From Proteobacteria bacterium UBA7447 (GTDB lineage: Bacteria > Pseudomonadota > Gammaproteobacteria > Arenicellales > UBA868): DNA of 24,246 bases. Position numbers and translations under genes: made by a program. The notes beneath the pieces were generated by a model. That model was not told the origin of the DNA and did not search any database. It was given only the letters and a program-made list of their open reading frames with translations. The DNA lies in NCBI GenBank assembly GCA_002477475.1, contig DLPX01000035.1:1-24246 (forward strand). Reading direction: 5' to 3'. Position 1 is the stretch's first letter. Every line of letters starts with the position of its first letter. This document shows, piece by piece, positions 7,510-15,074 of this stretch.

Positions 7510-9525
7510 ATGTCTTCTGTTGCTTTGATTCCAGTGATTCTGGGTGTCATCGGTCTTTTGGCGGCGTTGCTGGTTTATCGCTCGGTGCTTGCCTATCCGG
7601 CGGGTACCGGAAAAGTGTCTGAAATCGGAGAGAAAATTCACAAAGGCGCTTTGGTGTTCATGCGGCGCGAATATACCTATCTGGCGATTTTTGTCGTCGT
7701 GGTGGGTGCGGGGATCTTCGTCTCAGACCTTGGCTGGAAAACCACTGTCGCGTTTTTCGTTGGTGCTCTCGCTTCTGGTACGGCAGGGTACATTGGGATG
7801 TTCACGGCGACCCGGGCGAATGTCCGAACGACCACCGCAGCAGCCCAGAGCGGGGCACCCGCCGCACTGACGGTCGCATTTTTCGGCGGCTCCGTCATGG
7901 GCCTCACGGTAGCCGCCATGGGTCTGCTGGGGTTGGGTATTCTTTATCTCGCTTTCGGCGGTGATCCGCATACTGCCCACGTGATTCACGGATTCGGCAT
8001 GGGCGCCTCGTCAGTGGCCTTGTTCTCCCGTGTGGGCGGCGGGATCTTCACCAAGAGTGCAGACGTCGGTGCGGATCTGGTCGGTAAGGTGGAAGCGGGT
8101 ATCCCAGAGGATGATCCACGCAACCCGGGTGTTATCGCGGATAACGTCGGTGATAACGTTGGTGACGTCGCAGGCATGGGATCAGATATCTTCGAATCCT
8201 ACTGCGGGTCCATGATCGCTTCGATCGCGATTGCCGCCACCCTTACGCCAGAAGTGATTAGCTCGCTGGCAGGGGGCGATCAGTCGAAGCTGATGTTCCT
8301 GCCATTGGCGTTGGCGTCGGTCGGAATTCTGTGCTCCATCGCCGGCATTGTGCTGGTCAAGAGTGCATCGGGTAAGGCGCCGGATAAGGCACTTCGTACC
8401 GGGACCATCGGTGCAACAGTGATCTTCATTATCGCGGCGCTGGCGCTTACCTGGTGGTCGGATATCAGCCTTAATATCTGGTGGTCTGTCGTGGTCGGCG
8501 CGCTGGGCGGCATCGTGATCGGACTCGTCACCGAGTACTACACAGCTGGTCCTCCGGTGAAAAAGATTGCCGACGCAGGCGAGACGGGCCCGGCCACAAT
8601 CATGATCACAGGACTCTCAGTAGGAATGCAGTCTGTGGTGGTGCCTGTGCTCATGCTGTGCGTCATCATCCTAGTCTCGAGCTGGCTCGCCGGGCTTTAC
8701 GGGGTGGGTATCGCCGCAGTCGGAATGCTGGCCACGGTGGGTATCACGATGGCGATTGATGCCTATGGACCGGTCGCGGACAACGCGGGAGGCATCGCTG
8801 AGATGGCAGGGTTGGGTGAAGAGGTCCGTGAGATCACCGATACCCTGGATGAACTGGGCAACACCACCGCAGCTATCGGCAAAGGCTTTGCCATTGGTGC
8901 GGCCGCCTTGGCGGCGCTTGCCATCATCTCGGCCTATATCGAAACAGTCACCTTGCATGTTCCGGATTTCAGTCTTCAAATCAATGATCCGGTTGTGCTC
9001 GCCGGAATGTTCCTTGGCGGCATTTTCCCGTTTTTGGTCAGCAGCATGACCATGACGGCGGTCGGGGACGCCGCTTTCGACATGATTCGCGAAATCCGCC
9101 GTCAGTTCAAGGAGATTCCCGGGTTATTGGAGGGTACTGCGGAGCCGGACACGGATCGCTGTGTTGAGATCGCAACCACGGCGGCACTCAAGCGAATGGT
9201 GCCTCCCGGGGTGCTCGCGGTCGGTGCGCCAGTGGTGGTTGGTTTTACTCTTGGCCCTGCGGCGCTGGGCGGCATGCTGGGTGGTGCTCTTTTGGGCTGC
9301 GTCCTCCTTGCACTGACCATGGCGAATGCCGGTGGTGCCTGGGACAACGCGAAAAAATACATCGAGAAGGGCAATCTCGGGGGTAAGGGTTCCGACGTGC
9401 ATAAGGCAGCGGTTGTCGGGGATACGGTCGGAGATCCGTTTAAGGATACTTCCGGACCATCGATGAACATCCTGATCAACGTGATGGCGATTGTCTCTTT
9501 GGTGATCGCACCCTTGCTGGGCTGA
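7510..9525 (+). CDS. hppA: K+-dependent-type membrane-bound ion-pumping pyrophosphatase
   Basis: This 671-residue integral membrane protein has about 16 hydrophobic segments and the M-PPase active-site motifs: FTKSADVGADLVGKVE (179-194), DNVGDNVGD (211-219) and a C-terminal DTVGDPFKDTSGPS. It hydrolyses cytoplasmic pyrophosphate and pumps H+ or Na+ outward. The determinant GNTTAAIGKG gives Ala454 and Gly457. These match the K+-dependent subfamily; K+-independent pumps carry Lys and Thr there. Pumped ion cannot be decided from the sequence: K+-dependent members include both Na+ and H+ pumps. A strong ribosome-binding site precedes the ATG. The gene stands alone, with its own leader and a strong terminator. 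Confidence 0.95.
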   Translation: MSSVALIPVILGVIGLLAALLVYRSVLAYPAGTGKVSEIGEKIHKGALVFMRREYTYLAIFVVVVGAGIFVSDLGWKTTVAFFVGALASGTAGYIGMFTATRANVRTTTAAAQSGAPAALTVAFFGGSVMGLTVAAMGLLGLGILYLAFGGDPHTAHVIHGFGMGASSVALFSRVGGGIFTKSADVGADLVGKVEAGIPEDDPRNPGVIADNVGDNVGDVAGMGSDIFESYCGSMIASIAIAATLTPEVISSLAGGDQSKLMFLPLALASVGILCSIAGIVLVKSASGKAPDKALRTGTIGATVIFIIAALALTWWSDISLNIWWSVVVGALGGIVIGLVTEYYTAGPPVKKIADAGETGPATIMITGLSVGMQSVVVPVLMLCVIILVSSWLAGLYGVGIAAVGMLATVGITMAIDAYGPVADNAGGIAEMAGLGEEVREITDTLDELGNTTAAIGKGFAIGAAALAALAIISAYIETVTLHVPDFSLQINDPVVLAGMFLGGIFPFLVSSMTMTAVGDAAFDMIREIRRQFKEIPGLLEGTAEPDTDRCVEIATTAALKRMVPPGVLAVGAPVVVGFTLGPAALGGMLGGALLGCVLLALTMANAGGAWDNAKKYIEKGNLGGKGSDVHKAAVVGDTVGDPFKDTSGPSMNILINVMAIVSLVIAPLLG

Positions 9526-9546
9526 TTGCCAAAACCATTGTCTGGA

Positions 9547-9574
9547 GGGCCGGCATCTGCCGGCCCTTTTTTTT
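9547..9574 (+). terminator. Intrinsic terminator of hppA
   Basis: A perfect 8-9 base GC-rich stem (GGGCCGGCA and TGCCGGCCC, arms 9547-9555 and 9558-9566) with a minimal loop is followed directly by eight T (9567-9574). It starts 21 bases after the hppA stop codon and is a textbook rho-independent terminator. Confidence 0.95.
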
Positions 9575-9629
9575 GCGTGCGTTCGGGTTAACAATAAAGT
9601 CTCCACTGGCCAACTGGAGTTCATGGACG

Positions 9630-10163
9630 ATGACCGGACCCATAATTCGCTCCGCCGTCGAAGCTGACCTTGAATCGATTCGTCGGATCTACGAGCACGA
9701 GGTGCTGACAGGGACGGCCTCTTTTGAGATCGATCCGCCGGATCTTAAGGCGATCCGCAAGCGCTGGCAGATGATAGGTGAAGCCGGTTTGCCCTATCTG
9801 GTGGCAATGATTGAAAACCAGGTGGTGGCCTTCGCGTATGCACTGCCGTATAGGCCAAGGCCCGCCTACCGCTATACCGTGGAACACTCTATCTACGTTG
9901 ATCGGTCCTGGCGCCGCCGGGGTATCGGCAAGCAGTTGCTGGATCGTCTCGTGGAACTCCTCACAGGATGCGGCATTCGCGAGATAATCGGCATCATCGG
10001 AGACAGTGCCAATGAGGCTTCTCTCTTGGCTCACGAGAGCGCCGGGTTTCATCAGGTGGGTACGCTGCAGAACGTGGGTCGCAAGTTTGATCGCTGGCTG
10101 GACACCGTGATCGTGCAGCGCAGTCTTTCACCTTCCCAGAATGAGGCCGCCCAGATCCAATGA
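9630..10163 (+). CDS. GNAT acetyltransferase, PAT (phosphinothricin N-acetyltransferase)-like
   Basis: This is a 177-residue GNAT-fold N-acetyltransferase. The acetyl-CoA loop RRRGIG lies at residues 95-100, and the C-terminal half carries the PAT-subfamily pattern with AGF, VGRK and RWLDT. Family members acetylate small amines such as phosphinothricin or methionine sulfoximine and related metabolites; the substrate here is not known. The frame is open further upstream to 9573, but that part overlaps the hppA terminator. The ATG at 9630 gives the normal N-terminus (IIRSAVEADLESIRRIY) with GGAG at 9616-9619 in front. An out-of-frame ATG at 9623 lies between. The stop overlaps the next gene's start (ATGA). 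Confidence 0.88.
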   Translation: MTGPIIRSAVEADLESIRRIYEHEVLTGTASFEIDPPDLKAIRKRWQMIGEAGLPYLVAMIENQVVAFAYALPYRPRPAYRYTVEHSIYVDRSWRRRGIGKQLLDRLVELLTGCGIREIIGIIGDSANEASLLAHESAGFHQVGTLQNVGRKFDRWLDTVIVQRSLSPSQNEAAQIQ

Positions 10164-10816
10164 GAACGTCACCGATTCGTTGCGAACTCGACCACCTGGT
10201 CGTGGGCGCGCAAAGCCTAGATGAGGGCGCTGGCTACATCGCAGATCTCCTGGGAGTCTCCCCGGTGAAGGGTGGCGTCCATCCGAATATGGGTACCCAT
10301 AATGTCCTGCTTTCGCTGGGGGGCTCGGTCTATCTGGAAGTGATCGCAATTAATCCTGACGGTGACCCTCCTGAGCATCCGCGTTGGTTTTCTCTCGACA
10401 ACCCGACCGTTCGGCAGACTCTTGAGCAGGGCCCTCGACTGCTGACCTGGGTAGCCAGGACTCCGGATATTTCGGGCCTTAAACGTCTTGAGTCCTATGC
10501 ATCCTGTGACGTGCGGGAAATGTCCCGCGGCGATCTTCGGTGGCTGTTTGCATTCACCCCAGATGGTGAGTGTCCGGGCGATGGAGTGCTGCCACACGTG
10601 ATTGAGTGGCGCGGCAACGTACATCCGACCGATACCCTGCCTGATTCGCAATGCCGCTTCAAAAGCCTTAAGGCAAACCTGGCGCCGGGTGGCAGTATGG
10701 GGTCCACCATCGCCGCGATGGGTCTGAATCCGCTTCTCACTTCACCGGGGTCGAAAAACGATGCGGTCGGACTGCATGCCGTGATCAAAACGCCCCGCGG
10801 CGAAATCGTTCTTTGA
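10160..10816 (+). CDS. Glyoxalase-like (VOC fold) domain protein
   Basis: This 218-residue protein resembles the glyoxalase-like domain family. It begins with a beta-strand and metal-type His (ELDHLVVGA), followed by GVHPNMGTHNVLLSLGGSVY and LEVIAINP, the usual first VOC module. The second half is less conserved. VOC proteins bind a divalent metal and act as lyases, dioxygenases, isomerases or binding proteins, so the reaction cannot be named. The start ATG lies in an ATGA overlap with the acetyltransferase gene. The hydrolase gene follows after 18 bases. The three are probably one transcription unit. Confidence 0.75.
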   Translation: MRTSPIRCELDHLVVGAQSLDEGAGYIADLLGVSPVKGGVHPNMGTHNVLLSLGGSVYLEVIAINPDGDPPEHPRWFSLDNPTVRQTLEQGPRLLTWVARTPDISGLKRLESYASCDVREMSRGDLRWLFAFTPDGECPGDGVLPHVIEWRGNVHPTDTLPDSQCRFKSLKANLAPGGSMGSTIAAMGLNPLLTSPGSKNDAVGLHAVIKTPRGEIVL

Positions 10817-10834
10817 CGAAGAAGGCTTTGGGGT

Positions 10835-11908
10835 ATGAACGGGTCTGGCACTCAACGAAAAGCCCACGCTGACTGGAAAAGCGCGCTCAAACTGCTGCTG
10901 GCCTTTCAGCGGCACAAGACACCGGGTACGCTCGAAACCGTGGTTTTTGGAAAGACGTCGGTCGATGTGTATCAGCCGCCGTCAACACCGGCTGCGACAG
11001 TGATTTTTATCCCTGGCCTCTCGATACGTGGCCGAGAGGATCCGAGAATTCGACGATTGGGCTGGGCACTGTCAGCCGGGGGTCTGCGGGTGCTGATACC
11101 GGATGTCCCGAGCATTCGTGCTTTGACGATCTCTACCCGTCAGCCTGATGAAGTCGCCAACCTGATCCGGTCTATGGCGCAGGATCGGTCTCTCGTGACG
11201 ACCCGTCGAGTCGGCCTCATGTCAGTCTCTTTTTCCAGTATTTTTGTTCTGCGCGCAGCGCTCGATCCGGTGCTGAATGATCGGATAACTGCTGTTGGAC
11301 TCATCGGGGGGTATTACGATATTGAGCGGGTAGCCAACTTCCTGATTACCTCCGAGCAGGCTGATCCCTACGGTCGACTGGTGATTGGGCGAAGTTACTT
11401 TGCCGAAGTTGAGCCTGAGCACACGAACGCGATAGCGGCGCTAAAAGCAGCAGTGGAAACGGTTGCCACCCACAACAACGAACCGATACGCCTGGATGCG
11501 CTGTTTGATACCAATGACCCACTCGAACAGTCGTTGCATCAGTTGATGACAGAGCCCGCATCGCGGCAGGCATTTCTAGAGAAAATCCTCGATGTGTTCG
11601 ACAGCGCCTGGGCTGGGTATCGCGTGCCGCCTGAATTTCCTCAGAGTACGCCTCCTGTCTTACTGCTGCATGGCAGCCATGACCCGGTCATCCCGACAGC
11701 AGAATCCCGCCACCTGGCGCACCGCTTGGCCCGCCAGGGGCTTGCACATCACTTGTGCATCAGCGAACTTCTTGAGCACGGGAACACCGCGATCTCATTT
11801 CGTCGGATTGTTGATGTCTATCGTCTGGTAGCAGGTTTCGCCTGGTTTTTAGGCCGCGTGCAAACTGATGGCGCCAAAAAAAGGGCGCCCCTGGGCGCCC
11901 TTTTTTGA
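10835..11908 (+). CDS. Alpha/beta hydrolase
   Basis: This 357-residue protein has an alpha/beta-hydrolase fold. The nucleophile elbow is SVSFS with Ser132, in place of the common G-x-S-x-G. The acid is probably Asp283 in HGSHDPVIP and the base His315 in LLEHGNT. An oxyanion-side motif FIPGLSIRG lies at about 58-66. It has no signal peptide. The substrate is unknown; esters, lipids or thioesters are all possible. The last codons (residues 348-357, AAA AAA AGG to TTT) are made of the terminator A-tract, stem and T-tract, and the TGA uses the last T of the run. These residues are therefore unlikely to be under protein-level selection. An AAGAAGG stretch about 10 bases upstream of the ATG may serve as ribosome-binding site. 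Confidence 0.82.
   Translation: MNGSGTQRKAHADWKSALKLLLAFQRHKTPGTLETVVFGKTSVDVYQPPSTPAATVIFIPGLSIRGREDPRIRRLGWALSAGGLRVLIPDVPSIRALTISTRQPDEVANLIRSMAQDRSLVTTRRVGLMSVSFSSIFVLRAALDPVLNDRITAVGLIGGYYDIERVANFLITSEQADPYGRLVIGRSYFAEVEPEHTNAIAALKAAVETVATHNNEPIRLDALFDTNDPLEQSLHQLMTEPASRQAFLEKILDVFDSAWAGYRVPPEFPQSTPPVLLLHGSHDPVIPTAESRHLAHRLARQGLAHHLCISELLEHGNTAISFRRIVDVYRLVAGFAWFLGRVQTDGAKKRAPLGALF
11876..11906. terminator. Bidirectional intrinsic terminator between convergent genes
   Basis: Seven A (11876-11882), the arm GGGCGCCC (11883-11890), a CT spacer, the second arm GGGCGCCC (11893-11900) and six T (11901-11906) make a symmetric terminator. It can serve both the hydrolase operon (+) and the PuuD-like gene (-), whose stop codon lies 20 bases beyond it. 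It overlaps the last ten codons of the hydrolase. Confidence 0.93.
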
Positions 11909-11925
11909 TTGAGCGCTGAGCCCGT

Positions 11926-12582
11926 TTACAGGTAGTAAACCACGCCTGCCATGATGGCGGTCAGGACGACAGAAGAGGTGATCACCGCGCTGACGGACTG
12001 GATAGTGCCGTTCATCTTGCCCCAGATTGCGTTCGCTTCGATGATGGCCAAAATGATTAGGCCAACAAGCAATGCAACTGAGCTCATCGCCATATCGCCA
12101 GCGCCGCCCCAGACGCCTCCATTGGATATCGGGCTTGCGTGAGCAGACGTGATCATGAAGTACAACATAGGCAGGGAGAAAAGCGTGTTCGTGCGTGATG
12201 CGAGCGCTGCTTTCGGTCCTGCCGCTGCCTTATCGCCCGACGCCAGACCGATGACGATTTTCTGGTTGGGCCAGATGATCAGCCAGACGTTGAGCATCAT
12301 GATTGTTCCCATCAGCGCACCCAGTGAGATAGCAAGGCTGAAGCGCATGTTGTGTATCCAACCTAGCAAAAGTAGCCCGCTTAGGAATGTAAACATCGCT
12401 GCCCAGCGAAACCACCATAATGCCCGCGGGGCGAGTTTAGCCATGACATCAGCTTTGGCGGAATCGTCCGCTTCTTTAACGTATTCAGTTTGCACAAAGT
12501 TGAAGTAGTACAGCAGACCGACCCACGCGATGCCAAAAACCACATGACCCCATCGCATCACAATATCCATTATGTACGCCAT
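11926..12582 (-). CDS. PuuD-like membrane protein (urate oxidase N-terminal domain family), membrane domain only
   Basis: This 218-residue protein has about six membrane segments (roughly residues 8-28, 58-76, 82-104, 131-147, 162-184 and 195-218). The first carries RWGHVVFGIAWVG with His13. RALWWFRW before segment 2, NVWLIIWPNQK at about 98-108 and NTLFSLPMLYFMITSAH at about 132-148 match the membrane domain of PuuD. That urate hydroxylase normally has a C-terminal cytochrome c domain. Here the protein ends after the last membrane helix, with no CxxCH motif. No purine-catabolism gene lies nearby, so urate oxidation is only a possibility. A strong ribosome-binding site (GAGAGGAA) precedes the ATG. 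Confidence 0.75.
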   Translation of the reverse strand: MAYIMDIVMRWGHVVFGIAWVGLLYYFNFVQTEYVKEADDSAKADVMAKLAPRALWWFRWAAMFTFLSGLLLLGWIHNMRFSLAISLGALMGTIMMLNVWLIIWPNQKIVIGLASGDKAAAGPKAALASRTNTLFSLPMLYFMITSAHASPISNGGVWGGAGDMAMSSVALLVGLIILAIIEANAIWGKMNGTIQSVSAVITSSVVLTAIMAGVVYYL

Positions 12583-12772
12583 TTGATTCCTCTCCCAGAT
12601 ACGGGTTGCTTGAGCGCCGTCCGGCGGTTGAGCCGTTCGGCAGTTAGAAAGCGCAGACCGGCGGTTCGCGAATTACCCTACGAACAGCAAGTGTGCAGAC
12701 CCCTACGACAGGTGGATTTTAGTGCAGGTCTCCCCGTTGCGCCAACGTAGTGATGCAGCGGGGATAAAGGCC

Positions 12773-14134
12773 TCAGCCGACCGAAGGTAGGCCGGCGAGC
12801 GCCATGGCAACTTCAGACTCATCGTAGGCGTGATCCTCAAGTTTTCCGGCGTTGTAGTCGGTATATGCCTGCATGTCGAAATACCCATGTCCGCACAGGT
12901 TAAACAGAATGGCGCGGGACACCCCTTCCTCTTTGCACCGCATGGCCTCAGCGATTGCGCCCTTGACGGCATGGTTGGCCTCCGGCGCCGGTACGATGCC
13001 CTCGGCGCGCGCAAAGGTGATCCCAGCGTCAAAACACTCGGTCTGTGTGTACGCTGAGGGCGCAATCTCACCAAGTTCGACCAGTTGGCTGACCAGTGGC
13101 GCCATCCCGTGGTAGCGCAGGCCGCCCGCGTGGGAAGCCGGCGGTAAAAACGAAGACCCGAGGGTATGCATTTTCACGAGAGGCGTCAGGTTGCCGGTAT
13201 CACCAAAATCATAGGCGTACTTACCCTTGGTGAGGGAAGGGCAGTTCGCTGGCTCCACAGCGACTACCCGGGTATCATGCTCTCCCCTCAGTTTGGCGCC
13301 GATAAACGGAAAACTTAAGCCCGCGAAGTTGCTGCCGCCGCCGGTGCAACCCACGACCACATCCGGATAGTCGTCCGCGAGTTCCATCTGGCGCATGGCC
13401 TCCTGCCCAACGACGGTCTGGTGCAGCAGGACGTGATTGAGCACGCTGCCCAGGGAGTACTTGGTGTCATCGCGCTGAGCGGCCACTTCCACGGCCTCAC
13501 TGATGGCGATACCAAGACTGCCGGTACTGTCGGGATTATCGGCGAGGATCTTTTTGCCTGACTCAGTCAGGTTGCTGGGACTCGCATGACAGGTGGCGCC
13601 AAAGGTTTCCATGAAAGCACGCCGGTAGGGCTTCTGGTCGTAACTGATCCGTACCATGAACACCTCGATTTCGAGGCCGAACATCGAGCCGGCCAGAGCG
13701 AGTGAGGATCCCCACTGACCCGCGCCGGTTTCTGTCGCGATCCGTTTAACGCCTTCTTCTTTGCAGAAAAATGCCTGGGCGATGGCTGTGTTCGGCTTAT
13801 GGCTTCCTGTGGGACTGACGCCTTCGTATTTGTAATAAATGCGCGCTGGCGTATCCAGAGCCTCTTCCAGCCGACGGGCCCGGAACAGCGGACTCGGCCG
13901 CCATTGGCGGTATATCTCACGGACCGGCTCCGGGATATCGATCGTGCGCTCCCCACTGACTTCCTGCATGATGGATGCCATAGGAAAAAGGGGCGCGAGA
14001 TCATCAGGCCCAACGGGCTGGCCGGTGCCGGGATGCATCACTGGAGCGGGAGGCTCGGGCAGGTCGGCAATGATGTTGTACCAACTGCGGGGCAGTTCTT
14101 CTTCGCCAAGCAGAAACTTAATCTGGTCTGTCAT
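12773..14134 (-). CDS. TrpB2-type tryptophan synthase beta-like PLP enzyme
   Basis: This 453-residue protein is of the longer TrpB2 (TrpEb_2) class, not the roughly 400-residue TrpB1. PLP Lys is K113 in GSHKPNTA, the catalytic Glu is E135 in TETGAGQWG, and the phosphate-binding loop is GGGSN at 265-269. The N-terminal extension (SWYNIIADLPEP) is typical of the class. TrpB2 enzymes condense indole with serine, or O-phosphoserine in some archaea, and usually work without a TrpA partner. No trpA or other trp gene is in the window. The ATG is preceded by AGGA with seven bases of spacing. After the stop, a perfect small hairpin CGTTG-CGC-CAACG (12735-12747) lacks a T-run. The gene is probably transcribed alone. 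Confidence 0.9.
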   Translation of the reverse strand: MTDQIKFLLGEEELPRSWYNIIADLPEPPAPVMHPGTGQPVGPDDLAPLFPMASIMQEVSGERTIDIPEPVREIYRQWRPSPLFRARRLEEALDTPARIYYKYEGVSPTGSHKPNTAIAQAFFCKEEGVKRIATETGAGQWGSSLALAGSMFGLEIEVFMVRISYDQKPYRRAFMETFGATCHASPSNLTESGKKILADNPDSTGSLGIAISEAVEVAAQRDDTKYSLGSVLNHVLLHQTVVGQEAMRQMELADDYPDVVVGCTGGGSNFAGLSFPFIGAKLRGEHDTRVVAVEPANCPSLTKGKYAYDFGDTGNLTPLVKMHTLGSSFLPPASHAGGLRYHGMAPLVSQLVELGEIAPSAYTQTECFDAGITFARAEGIVPAPEANHAVKGAIAEAMRCKEEGVSRAILFNLCGHGYFDMQAYTDYNAGKLEDHAYDESEVAMALAGLPSVG

Positions 14135-14274
14135 GATGTGTCCTGAAATTTGATTAACGCCTTAAGCCTGTTTCTTTAAACCATTGGTGAGGGCCGCGAT
14201 AAACAAAACGGCATCGATAACGCTTTCTGACCGCAAACCTTACACCAGGTTGGGTAGTTGAGGAGAGAGCGGCG

Positions 14275-14295
14275 CTGGATTCAATTGGAATCCAG
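14275..14295. repeat. Perfect inverted repeat downstream of the ABC permease gene
   Basis: Arms CTGGATTC (14275-14282) and GAATCCAG (14288-14295) are exact complements around a 5-base centre. The repeat starts five bases past the yadH-like stop codon (minus strand). It is not followed by a T-run in either direction, so it is not a classical terminator. It could stabilise the mRNA 3' end or be a protein-binding site in front of trpB2. Confidence 0.6.
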
Positions 14296-14300
14296 ATTAC

Positions 14301-15074
14301 TCAGGCACGCAAACGCTTACTGTGAGTCAGGAGGTAAAGGCTCAGCGCAAAAAAGCAGACGATGAAGGATCCGATCATGGCGAAGGAAATTGACAGACTG
14401 ACGTCGCTGATACCCAGAAAGCCGTAACGGAATGCATTCACCATGTACAGAATGGGATTTGCTTTGGAGAGTTGTTGCCAGAAGTCCCCAAGCAGGTGAA
14501 TGGAATAAAACACCCCGCCCAGATAGGTCAGCGGCAGCAGGACAAAGGTGGGCACCATAGTGACATCATCGAAAGTCTTTGCAAAGATCGCGTTGATGAA
14601 CCCTGCAAGCGCGAACAGGATCGCCGTCAGGATCGCGACGCTGGTCAGCATAACGATACTGAATACATTGAGATCAGTAAACAGCAGGGAGATCCCAGTG
14701 ACGATCAATCCGACCAGCAAGCCCCGAGCCACACCGCCGGTGACATAGGCCAGCAGGATAACGCTGTTGGGGGTGGGAGAGACCAGCAGCTCCTCAAGGG
14801 ACTTTCCCCACTTGGCACCGAAGAAGGATCCGACGACGTTCTGGTAACTGGCGTTGATGACGGCCATCAGTATCAGCCCTGGCACTAGAAAGTCCATGTA
14901 GTCAAAACCATCCATCTGGCCGATCCGCTTGCCAATCAAATTGCCGAAGATCACAAAGTACAGCAGAGTAGAGATGGCGGGAGGCACCAGCGTCTGCTGC
15001 CAGATCCGCATAAAGCGCGTGATCTCCTTGAGTACGATGGTCGCGTAGGCGATCCATTGCTCGCGGGGTGTCAC
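14301..15074 (-). CDS. yadH: ABC-2 type exporter permease (YadH-like)
   Basis: This 257-residue protein is the length of E. coli YadH and has about six hydrophobic segments. It starts with the amphipathic ITRFMRIWQQTLVPPAIST typical of ABC-2 permeases and contains GSFFGAKWGKSLEELLVSP and TYLGGVFYSIHLL, family-diagnostic stretches. It should form the membrane part of an exporter with the ATPase encoded just upstream. The substrate of YadGH is not established. The start is GTG, overlapping the ATPase stop by four bases (GTGA), so the subunits are translationally coupled. Confidence 0.9.
   Translation of the reverse strand: MTPREQWIAYATIVLKEITRFMRIWQQTLVPPAISTLLYFVIFGNLIGKRIGQMDGFDYMDFLVPGLILMAVINASYQNVVGSFFGAKWGKSLEELLVSPTPNSVILLAYVTGGVARGLLVGLIVTGISLLFTDLNVFSIVMLTSVAILTAILFALAGFINAIFAKTFDDVTMVPTFVLLPLTYLGGVFYSIHLLGDFWQQLSKANPILYMVNAFRYGFLGISDVSLSISFAMIGSFIVCFFALSLYLLTHSKRLRA

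Noticed and set aside
9102..9624. Long open frames on the minus strand opposite hppA
   Set aside because: They lie fully antisense to a highly conserved gene, show no family motif, and such shadow frames are common in GC-rich coding DNA.
9573..9629. Upstream extension of the acetyltransferase frame
   Set aside because: It would start inside the hppA terminator T-tract and adds residues with no family match; the ATG at 9630 has a ribosome-binding site and the normal N-terminus.
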